Assembly (NCBI GenBank): GCA_965153455.1
Contig: OZ234503.1
Location: 15,505,118 to 15,569,117, forward strand
DNA length: 64,000 nucleotides
Direction of reading: 5' to 3'
DNA from: Sphagnum compactum
Taxonomy: Eukaryota > Bryophyta > Sphagnopsida > Sphagnales
The position numbers and the translations under genes are program-made. Positions within the stretch are counted from its first letter, which is position 1. Each line of letters starts with the position of its first letter. A model generated the notes under the pieces. It saw only the letters and a list, made by a program, of their open reading frames with translations, made no database searches and was not told the DNA's origin. Below, in pieces: positions 16,758 through 28,314 of the stretch.

Positions 16758-19700
16758 ATGGAGGCTGATTGCTGGGGCTTGAGCATGGAGGAGATGGACT
16801 CACTTGAACTGCATGCAATCAAGCAGCTAGCAGAGCGGCGCAGCAACAACACTGGTGTGCCATCATCCTCATCTTCTTCTACTTCTGCTTCCTCATCTGC
16901 TGCACTGAAGAAGCAGCATTTCCAACAGCCTTCACCTTCCAAGGGCTCAGGCAGTGTGCCTCCTTCTCTCCATGTTAAGCTCTTCAAAGAGCAAGCAGGT
17001 GGAGGAGGACACATTGGAGTGCAAACTCAGTACAATAAGGTAAACCCCCATTCGCTCTCACGATCACATTCCTGAGAGTCACTGGCTTGGAGGAGAATGT
17101 TCCATTGATTGTTCGTGGCAGAATTTTTCTTGCAAAAAGGAAAAAAAAAAAAGGAATTTTGTTGTGAGAATGTCTGCTGCTTCTGATGACCAACCTTGGA
17201 AAACACATATCAGATTTTTGTTGTATCAATTTGGTGATCCTTTTCTGTTGCAGCATCTTGTAGCAGCTTTGAAGACAGTACCGGGTCACGAATGGGACCC
17301 CACCAGAAAGTCAGTACCCCAACACAAACTGGTTTTTGGATTTGGTCAATTTCTTGCTTGGTTTCTTTTCACAGCATGCATTGCGAAGAAGCTTGGATAG
17401 AAAGAATGCAATTGAAATCATCAAGATCTGCTCTGTTTATGTCATTGTGGATTTTTGATCTGCAAATCTCTGACACTGGGTGTTGGATGAGTGGGGAGAG
17501 ACATTGCTTAGTATATATGTGCCTTATGTGTAAAGCCAGGGTGTGGACATTTCCTGAAGCTCGATTTGAGGAAGTTAGCACCAGAATCCTTTCAATTCCT
17601 GAAGTTCCCATCAATGTAGGTGCACTCAATTCTAAATTTCTTTGCAAATCTGACATGTGTCTCTTTCTGACATGCAGTCTCTTTCTTTGTGGGCAAACAG
17701 ACACATTCTGGGCATTGTGTTTGTTTTTGGTCACATAATGTGTTGTGTGATTATGATGTAACGAAGCATTTTCAACAACGATATATCCTGGTTTTTGTGT
17801 GTGAAACTTTCCATCTTTTGATAAATCTATTTATTGTATGCAGGTTGAGGCAGTGGCACCTTTGGTATTACCATCATGTGTAACCACCCATCAAAGCTCA
17901 GGTTTAAAGCATTCCTTTTTTGCAGTAGAAATCTCCAATTCATACTATTTTCTTTTACATCTGTCCATCAACAGTATTGGGGTAGGAAGCTTTTATCATC
18001 ATAAGACTTGCATTGGGGTTATCATGGGTTTCGACAGTACCCTGTCTGGTGGTTTTGTTAATGGCTTCTGTGACCTAATACATGTGCTACAAAACAGGAT
18101 CACATAGGACACAACACAGTAGTCCATTGAAAACTTCCCAACCATCACTTCATCCAGACCATCTGGAACCAGTACAAGAGGAAATATCCTTAAGTCCACC
18201 TGAGTTGAAGGTGTATTCTGGGAGCCCCCAAATAAGTCCTATGAAGGCAAAGGGCCCCTCGTTAGTGGTGCAAATCTATTCGGCAGGCCCTGATCATGTT
18301 GCGGCAAGAAGTCCATATAATGAGGTAAGCCCATATTCCATGGAATTTTTTCTCCCTTTGTGACGGATGCTGGATCTGAACAAAATGACAGATAAACATT
18401 AGGATGTAGATATTGTGAACAGGAGGACAAAGAAGGGTAATTAACACAGCCCTGTGCTCTGTTATTTTGTGATGTTCTCACAGAAAATAAAGGAGGCTTG
18501 CCAATCTGTTTCTGGAAGGTCATGGAATGCAGCAGACAGGTAATTTATGTAAGAGCTGTTGTAGTTTTGGTTTACAGCGCTTTATGCATGATTTAAATTT
18601 GGCTGTTGTCTGTTGTTGATGGGTAGGCCTGAATTGTCTCAAACAGGTGTCGGGCTTCTTTCTATGTTTAAGGTTGCAGACAAGTCCTTGTAGCTGCTGA
18701 TTGGAAGGAAACATTCCATATAGCATGATATTTTGACTGTTTACTCTTACTTTTACTTTACAGAATCATATTGTATTGAGTTCTCCTGCACTCTGATGAA
18801 ATGGGTAAAAGCACGGTGTATGACATGGCTTGTCAAACACTGATTTTGACACATGTGGACGATGGGTTGTGTGACTAAGAACTGTGGGTTTCAATGTGAT
18901 CGGCAACAGGGTGTGGATGTTCCCATTGAATAAACTTGATGAGCTTGTCCAAGTACTCTTGCGTCTGGCCTCTCCACAAGTCAAGGTCAGTCTTAAGACT
19001 CTCTGATACTTTTTCTTGGCTGCACCTGGTTTGCCTTGTCCTCTCTTGCCGTAGCATTTTATTTGAAAACTGCCTCTGGCTTGCTTGTTTTGGGTTTCTC
19101 TGGCAACTTTGTCAACAGTATCCACTTTCAGGCTACAGAAAATTGGCAAGTGTTTGTGTCCTCAATAATCTGTGCAACTTAGTTTCTCTTCTCTATGATT
19201 GGCAGGCCTTTTTGCAGCAGAGTGTGAACAGTTTCCTCAAATAGTAAAACACTTAGCAATTGCTTGTTGCGCAGGTTGAAGTACTGCCGCCCTTGAAGGT
19301 CACCGTTACTGCATCATCATCCAGCAGTGGTAAGTGCTCTGTGCCTTTCTTGTCCCCATATCAGATTTTTAAAAACCTATGTAATCTTTGTGGAATTGTT
19401 TTAAAAGGTTTAGGGTTTAGGGTTTAGGGTTTAGAGTTGAACCAAAAGACTTTGTTATGGTTTGTTGAATTCACATCTGGTTCATGATGCGGTGTTGACA
19501 TTTCTCTGGAAGAGAGTACAGTAGTAGCTCTCTCTGCATGTGTGCAGGTAACACCAACAGTAGTGAAATTGTGCCCATTGCTTTGGTGTGGGGTTTGGCC
19601 AACTGACAGATCAATTTGTGGCTTCTCAACCCAGTCCCTCTCAGACTCTGCAACAGTCCTCACTTCATCCTGTAAATCTACCCAAGTTCTCAGTGAAGCT

Positions 19701-22700
19701 GTCTCTCCAGAGCAGTGGACTCATTGCAGCCAAGTGCGAGTATAACACAGTGAGTGCTCTCTAAACCTAAACCCTAAACACATAGCATATACTGAGTTCA
19801 AGTTTCTAGATGCTGCAGCAGCAAGTTCTGCTTGTTCTTCTCTAATAGTCTATGCTCCTCTAGGAATCCATTCTGCTGGTTTTAATGAGCTTGGGTTTCC
19901 AAGTTGCCAAATGCCAATGACAGCCCCTCTCAGATAGGTTTTAGGGTTTAGAGTTCAGAGTTCAGGGTTTACACGCATATGCCCACCAGCATTGGAGATT
20001 GTGCTTGATGGGTAAGTAAATATTGTGTCTACATTGTGCACAGCAACTGGTCGCAGCTCTACGATCCATACCAAAAGCAGACTGGCATCCAAAAGAAAGG
20101 TGCACAATGCTTGTCTTCTGCACTTTCCTGTCTTTACCCAACTGCCATTGATTGATATTCCCTTCTTTGGTTTCATTACTGCACATTCAGTGAGCTGATT
20201 GTCCCGCATGTTGTACACATCTGAAATCGTTTTTTGGATACATGGATCCATATTTCGTGTGTTTTTACTGGTCTCATAACTATGGTGTGGTTTATTACAG
20301 ACTGTGGCTTTTCCCAGTTGCTTCACTGGGCGAAGCAGAGACTTGTCTGAGCAGTGTCAAAGAGTTGGCAGTCACTGTGAGTTCTCCACAATCTAGCACC
20401 AATTTTTCCACTTCAAACTCTCTTGATTACACTACAGCTTTGAAATCGACTACTACTATGGCTTTCAATTTGTCAATCACAGTAGTTCTTCAGAGAATCA
20501 AGACATTGTTATCAACAGTTTCTTGTTGATCTTCCTGTCTTTGTTGTCACCAGGTTGAAGGGTTGGAGCCACTGGTTCGACGAGGGGTTGAAGCCACTGC
20601 CACTTCGCCTGACCTAGAAGGTCCCTCTTTTTGTTTCTTCTTCATCTAAAACTGTCATGATCAAAATCCAAGTCTATGTCTTTGTAGTTGAGAAGATTGA
20701 AAGCCAGTAAGAGTCCTGCTGCAAATGGGGATTTTGCATTATGCTTCTCTTTGTTTGTTTTTTTTGAAACATTTCTTCGAAAAGATTTAAATTTGATATT
20801 TTCTACCTGCTTCTATCAAAGGCAGGTCCCCCTTGTGTGTTCTTATTGCTAGTGTTGAAAAGATAAGAGTACCACTGAGCACTACATAGTAACTGGCATT
20901 TGGGTACCCAATAGCTGGAGGTGCTGTTGCCTGGTGTAGCCAGGCAAGTTGTCTTGGTTGAGATTGCTGTTGGTTGAGATTGTTTGCAGATTGAAAACTT
21001 ATAGTCCCATTGGTTGTGCAGGACTATACAGCAGAATGCCCAAGGAGCTGGAATCACAGTTACTGCCATTCCAACGTGAAGGTGTCAGGTAGAATTTGAC
21101 AATTCTGCCTTGTTCTAGAAACCCTAAATCTTGGGAACTGTTGTGTTGTGCTGATGTTTGCTGAAAGTCTGGGTAGTCACGAGTAAAACATCTTCTGGGT
21201 GCACTGGCATTGTGACCGATTCCCAAATCGGTGGCAGGTTTGCTCTGAAGCGAGGTGGCCGTGTTCTCATTGCTGATGAGATGGGCCTTGGCAAAACTCT
21301 GCAGGTAGCTTAAGCACTGGCAATTTCTTCTTTTTCAGAGATTGCCACCTTGTCCCATGACTTTATATGGTGTCTTTGCACAAACCTCTCTCAATTGTTT
21401 AAGGAGAGTAATTGCATGAATGGACAAGATCTTTTGTCAGTTGGCAAGTTCTCCATTGATTTTTTTTTGGGTGGTAAATAATGGCTCTTATCTCGCAGGC
21501 AATTGCAGTGGTTTCATGCTTGGAAACAGAGTGGCCTGTTCTTATTGTGGTGCCTTCATCGCTGCGCTTGCAGTGGGCAGCTGTGAGTTTCACTTTTCCT
21601 TTATATCACAGTCCTTGGGCTTTCAAGTGCCTTTGCTTTGCAGAAGTTTGAGAAGAAGCAGATCTTTACAATGGCCCATGATGTGTTGCATTGGTCGGTG
21701 TGTACCATTTGGGCGCATGGTGCTTGCTGTCAATTTTGGAATGTTGTTGGTAATGATGCTTTGGATTGCCAAACTGACCTGTGGCTTTTTCTTTTTGGAT
21801 TGCAGTCTCTCCAGCAGTGGCTTCATGTTCGTCCTATTGACATTACTGTAAGATCCAGACTGTATGAGCTAGGGCTTGTTTAGGGTTTAGGGTCTGACCT
21901 TACGCGAGCAGTGGCATCATGTCTGTCTCCGCTGACATCACTGCAAGACCATGGGATAATGTGATAATCTGAGACTAGATGGACAATTCATCATGTCTTT
22001 GTCAAAGTTGGGTTCATGTATTGAATTCTTGTTTGCTGTTGCTTGATGGTTGGTTTTAGGTTGTGATGTCACAGTCTTGTGGCTCCAACAGAGAGGGCTT
22101 CAACCTTGTACAGTCAGCAGGGAAGCAACCGGTGAGGTTGGATGGGCTCTTCAACATTGTATCATATGACTTGGTCACTAAGTTGAGCCAGGCAATTGGT
22201 GAGGCATCTTTCAAGGCAAGTCATCAACACTGCAGCAGACTTGTTCCTTCACAGTTAGAAGTGTTGGAAATTGGGTTTGCTCAAGATTGTCAACAAGATT
22301 TTTTGTTATGTCTTTTCTTCTTTGGAGCACTTCATCTCTGGCTGCTGAAAAATTGCAACTTTTGACCTTTACTGCGGTTGGATGTTGTTTTTTCAATTTG
22401 GTAAGAGGTCTGGCCACGGGGACATAGGATGCAAAACTTAGATATTGGTTGCATCTGATGATGGACATATAATGCTGGGTGGTCACAGATAATAATTGCT
22501 GATGAATCACACTATTTGAAAAATGGGTTAGCAAAACGCACCAATGCATGTGTGCCCCTTCTTCAGGCAAGGGTCTTCTTCCCTGTCCTGATACCCTAAA
22601 CCCTAAACTGTCTTCTGGGGGAGAGAGAGTGGGGGGGGGGGGAGGGGGTGACTTCCTTGTAAGTTCAATGACTTTTTGTATCAGCACTGATTCTCTCTCA

Positions 22701-25700
22701 CTCCTTGGATTGTGTTCTGGGATTTGCAGAAAGCAAAGTACGCCATACTTCTAACAGGAACACCGGCACTGTCTCGGCCTATTGAACTTTTCAAGCAGGT
22801 TTGATGTAATCTGGTCTTGTCCAAAGTGTTGTCGCTTGAGATTCCCACATCAATCTCAGACCTGAGAATACTCACGCATCTTTTTGACATGCTCTGTCGG
22901 TGCTTGCTGCTGTTATAATATATGGTATATCATGAAGTTGTTTTACTGGTGAACTCATCTGGAATGAATATGCAGCTGGAAGCTCTGCAGCCTGCGACGT
23001 ACAAGAGTTTGCATGAATATGGCAACCGCTACTGTATTGGTGTAAGCTCTGCTCAAAAAATTTCTTGCCTCCCTTGGATGGGATATGCTGCATATAAGAG
23101 AGGGTCAAGCTTTCTTACTAAGGCCTGTCCTTCATGTTTTCTTTTTGTGGGGTGGTGGGATATCAAATCGCAGGGTAATTTTGGAGTGTACCAAGGGTCC
23201 AGCAACCTTCAAGAGCTTCATGGCTTAGTGAAAGCAACTGTCATGATACGGCGACTCAAGAGAGATGTTCTTTCTCAACTCCCCCAGAAACGACGCCAAC
23301 AGGTTGGTCAATTATTAGTTGGTTCTGGACTACTCAGTTTTTTGCCAAGGCTATTTTTCAGTTCTCTTATTTTCTTTTGATCCCTAAACAGACTTGAAAA
23401 TAGTATAATTTACCACAGTTTCTTTTATGATGAATATCCCCTCCTGGGGGCAAGAATCCATCAGGAGAGCAATCCTTATTGCTGTAAGATCTGCTCCAAT
23501 TTTTTCTCATCCCTGGGATGGGATATGGTGCAATGGCATTCTGCATTCTTCCAGGTAGACAGACAGAAACCTGTTGTGCACCTATGGGAAGATGGTCAAT
23601 TTGCCCCATTGGTTGCTCACACAGTGTTCCTCCTTACCTTCTGGTGCAGGTTTTTATTGCTTTAGATGACAAGGGTATCAAACAAATGCGAGCTCTTTTT
23701 CATGAGGCATGTGACCCTAAACCCTAGACTCCTCTTGCTGCCTTATATAATCTGCAATCTCCATCAACAAGTCTCTGTTTTCTTTCTCAACCTTCAGTCT
23801 TTCACTGCTTGAAGTGATTGATGGTTAGAAGGATTTTCTTTGAAGCTGTGCAGATCTCTTTTTAGGTGTTGCAATTGTTGTGATTATTTTTTTTGATTTG
23901 GGTAGTTTTTTTCTGGATGGTGGAACAGCTGGAATCCATCAGGAGAGCTATGAAAGCGACATCAGAAGATGAATTTGAGAGACTTAAGTACTCAGAAAAG
24001 CAACTTGTTAACAAGGTTGGAAATTTACCACCCCTTCCTGAGTAGGGGTTTCTTTGATTTTACAACATGTGGGGGGCTGTGTCTTTGTAGATATGTTGTG
24101 AAACAAACAATAGGTATGTTTAACCAAGAGTTTCCAAGGAAAGAAAGGTGCTCAGCACTTGCAAACTTGTTTTGGAATTTCAGATCTACACAGATTCAGC
24201 TGTTGCAAAGCTCCCAGCTGTCCAGGATTACTTGACAACATTACTTGAGGTATGTACTTCTCTGGAGTCTGTTTACTGCACTCCAAGTTGTAAACATGGA
24301 AAATGATCCTATGGGTTATCCGGGATTGGTTGGGTTGAATGAATGCATAAACGTCACCTGGAGGTTGCTACCAGTGTGGGGCCAGGTCTTTGATTTTTGT
24401 AGTTCAGGGTATTTAAAAAGAAGAATCAGAATTAGAGAACTGCTGGTTCTGGGTATTTCAAAAACCTAGAACCATCAGGGAAAGAACTAGCAAATACCCA
24501 ATAGTTTTCTAGGTGGTTATTTGGGTTTTGGATAAATTTGAGAACCATGGTTCTATAACAATAACTGAGTATTTGATTTTTTGATAAACCATGTTTATAT
24601 ATCAGAATTGGGTATTTGAATTTTTTGATAACTGTGGGTATCAACTCTGATGCCCAGGCTGATACTGGGGGGTTTGGTTCAGTTTCTAATACCTGCCCCA
24701 CTCTGGTTGCCACCCTTTGTGCTGCTGCATCACTGGTAATTGCAAACTGAGTGTAAATATGACACAGGCAGACTGCAAGTTCCTGATATTTGCTCATCAT
24801 CAAACCATGCTTGATGGAATCGAGGAGGTGCTTATGGTAAGCAGCTGATTCTCAGATTTGGGTCTCTCTCTCCATTTCTTTCCTTTGAAAAGTGGCCCCC
24901 CGAATACTAAAACTGCAGATCATTCTGGGATCTGCCCACCACCCCTTATTCTAGACCATGTTTTATGAATGCTGAAAATTGAGGTGCAGTGTCACTTTTT
25001 TTTTACAGAAGAAAAAAGTGGGGCACATTCGAATTGATGGAGGCACTCCTCAGTCAGCCCGACAAGCATTAGTGACTCGATTCCAGGAAACAGACAGTGT
25101 TCGAGCAGCAGTGGTATGTGGATGTCTCAGTCTATGCCCAATAGATTACAATAGTTTCATATGTGGGAAGTGATGTCTTATTTTCCAGCACTAAGCCTAT
25201 AGGCTTCCTGTGTTCATCGTGTTTACATTGCTTATTACCTAAACCCTAAACCCTAAACTTTATACCATACATGTTTGTACAGACAGTATTTACAATGATT
25301 CTGAATTCACAATTTGGAGCTTTATTGCCTTGCACAGCTTGGGATTCGGGCAGCAGGTGTTGGGCTGACATTGACAGCAGCCAGTACTGTCGTATTTGCT
25401 GAGATGTCATGGACCCCCGGGGACCTTATACAGGCCGAAGATCGTGTACACCGTATTGGCCAGGTATGCCACAGTAGGTCCTTTGTCTCAATGTGATGAT
25501 TTTCTTCAAATTCCAACATTCTCTAATGGCTGAACCCTAAGCCCTAAACCCTGAACCCTAAGAGCCCATTAGTTCACAAAGATGCATTTTCTGTCGTCTC
25601 TCATCAGTGGCAAAATGTTCAGCAGATGGAGTTGTCCATATTCAACACATTGTGATTTTTTTCACCTCCATCTATAGCTCAAGCATGAAACACAAGGAAG

Positions 25701-26751
25701 TAGTACTTACTGGTTGCTAACTAGTGATGCATTTGAAAATTGAGTGCTGCAGGCCTCTTCTGTGAATGTTTACTATCTTCATGCACATGATACAATTGAT
25801 GATATCATCTGGTAAGTCTCAAGTATTGCAGAGATCTTGATGTGATAGGCATGCTTAGCATTCTGGTAGTCAGTCAACCACCCAGATGATTTCAACGTGC
25901 TTCCTAATGCTCCCACCATGTCTCTTCGCTTTTCAACCCTAAACCCATGCGCTTGATCACTCTTTGTTTGGTGTTGTCTTGCAGGGACACCATACAGAGT
26001 AAACTGGAGAGCCTTGGTCAGGTCTTACTTTGGGTCCCTGACCTTTATGGATGTCCAAAGCTACATGATTGTCACGTTCTCTTGTTTCTCTCAAAGACCC
26101 CATGGCCTAACTGTGGTTACAAAAGTTTCTGCGTGAAGACTTTGATCTACTGTGGTTTCTGTAGATCAAAGTCTTTCTGCAGTAAGAAAGACTGTGTTGA
26201 ATTTCAAGAGTAGCTGAAGATCATGGTGGATGGTTGTCTCCTAAAAGGTTCATTCCAAGGTCTGAAGGGCAGCTATTGTTTACTCTCTAACTGGGATATT
26301 TGGTGTGTCTTTTGGTAAACAGGTCCTTGATGGACGAGAGGATGCATTGCATGTGTCTGCTCCCCCTCAGACCCATCAACAGCTATCATCACAGGGGCAG
26401 GCCACGTTAGATACCTTTCTTTGCTCTGGCCCACCATCATCATCACAACCTTTGTACAGATCATCAGAGGAATTCCAGAACTTGGGGTGTTGCACCTCTG
26501 AAGGTGGCCAAGCTTTGGCTGCGCCTGAATCTGGTGCACAGCATATTGGAAGCCCTGCACGACCCATCACAAACCTGTCAACAACCAATGGAAGCTCTCC
26601 ACAAGGACAACAGGTGCAAAATAGAAGCATTGATTGTAAAAGCAGCAGTGGTGTTCAGATAGAGGATGCAGGGAACATGTTCAAGTCCAAAGGAAGCCCA
26701 AGTAGCTCTGCTGCCAATACAAGGGATGAAAAGCGGAGAAGACTTTTCTAG
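16758..26751 (+). CDS. SMARCAL1: SMARCAL1/HARP-type annealing helicase with three HARP repeats
   Basis: SNF2-family, replication-fork-remodelling ATPase; 1005 aa from 30 exons. Exons: 16758-17039, 17254-17309, 17540-17615, 17844-17901, 18098-18324, 18484-18539, 18910-18985, 19275-19329, 19610-19749, 20044-20099, 20301-20376, 20554-20620, 21022-21088, 21238-21304, 21499-21582, 21806-21847, 22060-22215, 22489-22566, 22730-22798, 22976-23041, 23174-23302, 23650-23706, 23929-24015, 24184-24249, 24768-24836, 25009-25113, 25338-25463, 25753-25811, 25985-26021, 26323-26751. Three HARP cassettes precede the ATPase. Helicase motifs: DEMGLGKT (about residue 441), DESH (about 552), [10 protein letters not shown] (about 579), [20 protein letters not shown] (821-831). 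The tail holds a PIP-like QATLDTFL (889-896) and ends KRRRLF. The start [17 protein letters not shown] matches plant relatives; an in-frame ATG 66 bp upstream is possible. Exons 17, 18 and 22 seem to end at GC donors. Confidence 0.95.
19407..19434. repeat. Interstitial telomere-type repeat (TTTAGGG)~4
   Basis: Four near-perfect GGTTTAG/TTTAGGG units in the SMARCAL1 intron after exon 8. Shorter copies occur in other introns of the same gene, in either orientation: about 19761-19779, 19939-19970 (degenerate), 21879-21892, 22592-22608, 23714-23727, 25238-25258, 25534-25562 (degenerate) and 25937-25948. Confidence 0.9.
26136..26175. repeat. Perfect 15-bp inverted repeat in SMARCAL1 intron 29
   Basis: Arms AAGACTTTGATCTAC (26136-26150) and GTAGATCAAAGTCTT (26161-26175) with a 10-base loop. 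It lies within the intron between exons 29 and 30 and would form a stable RNA hairpin in the pre-mRNA. Confidence 0.9.
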
Positions 26752-27305
26752 CTCTGCCGGATGTTGAAAAGTGGAAACCTCTTTTGTAAATTCCATGTAG
26801 CAGCTCTTTGCATCACCAGGGAATTTTTTTTTCTGGTTCTTCTATTTTTCCATGTGCAGGAGTGCAATTTAGAGTGCAGGTCTGGTGCCCCCCTTTTTTT
26901 GATAGCTTAGTAAAATCTGGATGTACTGTTTGTAGAAGGTCTTCCCAATGGAAGACCTTCTTCAGTATGGGAAACACCAACTGCAGTGTCGGGAAAAAAA
27001 CCTGTATTTTGTTTTTGGGTGATATACTCAAAATTAGTTGTGATGGACTGTATAACTTGTGAAATGTTGTGTAATTTTATTCGATAGTGAAGAATATTAA
27101 TCTAACTTGCTGCAGAGAGAGTTTCTTTGATGCTGGCGTTTGTGTTACATTGTTTTAGTATGAAACACACTAACTATACAGGATGTGATTGCTGATAGAA
27201 GAATATATCTGGCAATCTCTGCTGCAAGGACCCTGTCTGTCTGTGTTGAGGTGAGGTGACTACTATCACTGCTGTTTTGAATTCAATGTGTGGTTGTGGT
27301 AGTTA
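26752..27305 (+). other. Probable 3' UTR of SMARCAL1 and short spacer
   Basis: Non-coding after the stop. It contains the perfect hairpin at 26934-26961 and AT-rich sequence near 27050-27110 that could carry polyadenylation signals; no single site is convincing. The MITE begins directly at 27306. Confidence 0.5.
26934..26961. repeat. 12-bp perfect hairpin with CAAT loop in 3' flank
   Basis: Arms AGAAGGTCTTCC (26934-26945) and GGAAGACCTTCT (26950-26961) flank a 4-base loop. It lies about 180 bp after the SMARCAL1 stop codon, probably in the 3' UTR. It could be an RNA structure element; a chance hairpin cannot be excluded. Confidence 0.85.
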
Positions 27306-27673
27306 GAGCAACTCCACCAGTGCTCAATATGTGATCCTGCAAATTGAAGTTAGATGAGCAAAAGTCACAACATGCTGGTTTGGCTCAGCAAAATGGTTTG
27401 GGCCTAGTGTTTTTGCACAGTTTGCTGAGGCTGGTAAATGGCAGACCAAAGCCTAACACCTTCTAGAGAAGAATGTCACAAATAGGATCTAACTGTGTAT
27501 GCCTTGTTTCTGATGGGCCAATCATAATCGTTGGTCCAGGTGGTTTTGCAATCAGCAGTCTCTCACCTATTTGCAGTTTTAGTTTTATGGGTGAGGTTGG
27601 AAAAAAAGTACATGACCAAACTTGGATGTGAAATGTTTTTGTAGGGTCACATTGAGCACTGCTGGAGATTCTA
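27306..27673. mobile_element. PIF/Harbinger-like MITE with TTA target duplication
   Basis: The left end GAGCAACTCCACCAGTGCTC (27306) and the reverse complement of the right end, TAGAATCTCCAGCAGTGCTC (ending 27673), form an imperfect terminal inverted repeat that continues inward (TCAATATGTGA and TCAATGTGA). Both ends are flanked by TTA (27303-27305 and 27674-27676), the target duplication expected for PIF/Harbinger elements. At 368 bp with no transposase it is a non-autonomous element. It sits between the convergent SMARCAL1 and PP2C genes. Confidence 0.75.
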
Positions 27674-28314
27674 TTATAGTTTAGCAATCACCTCACTCTG
27701 GAAATGAGCAAAACAACATTTTCTTTGAGGATGACTGTTCTGTTGATAATCATACTGAAAATGCCAGTTGAAATCCAGTGTGTTGGTGGTGGGTTAGGTT
27801 TAGCCTCCTGGATTTGTAAAATTTTCACAATTAGGGGTTTTGGGTTGTGGGGCATGTTGTAAATCTCCAGTTTAAGATTAGCAACTTAAAGTAGATAATA
27901 TAAGAACCTACCAAACTTTGTTGGGTCTGTCTGCCTTGCTTTACAGGAAGAGACTATAGAACAATGTAGTAAAAGATTTGGGTCCCCACAATTTTGAGGA
28001 AGGAATGTTCGCTGGGTCACCTTAATTTTGAGGAATGTTCACTACGTGTTCACCAGATGGGTCTTATTGTGAACACAGTGGAAGACTTCATTTTCTGGAG
28101 AGCTTCATGAACATTTCCTATTTTGCTGGTTTGAGCTTTGCAATAAGGGCTGGCAGAGCCATTACACTATGAGCTCACTTGTCATCAAGTGATTGGATCA
28201 ATCAGAGAGGGGTTTCTTCTTCTTCTTCTCCTTCTTCTTCCTTGTTTGTCAGTTGAGTTGAGCCTCTCCTGATCTCTGTGACAAAGCGTCCTGGTACAAA
28301 TGAGTATTTTGGCC
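27674..28314. other. Spacer between MITE and PP2C stop
   Basis: No gene is seen. The right part is expected to include the 3' UTR of the minus-strand PP2C gene; a (TTC)n-like tract lies at about 28212-28242. An imperfect direct repeat (TTTTGAGGAA...GTTCGCTGGGTCACC and TTTTGAGGAATGTTCACT) lies around 27992-28045. Confidence 0.5.

Noticed and set aside
16355-17014. 219-codon minus-strand frame over the SMARCAL1 first exon and promoter
   Set aside because: It is antisense to a well-supported exon, has Ser/Cys-rich low-complexity content and no recognisable domain.
22211-22687. 158-codon minus-strand frame inside SMARCAL1
   Set aside because: Overlaps three exons and two introns of the opposite-strand gene and has no domain; a shadow frame.
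24420-24700. GGGTATTT/AAATACCC-rich stretch in a SMARCAL1 intron as a separate transposon
   Set aside because: Repeated short phrases are present, but no clean terminal repeats or target duplication; could equally be degenerate simple sequence.
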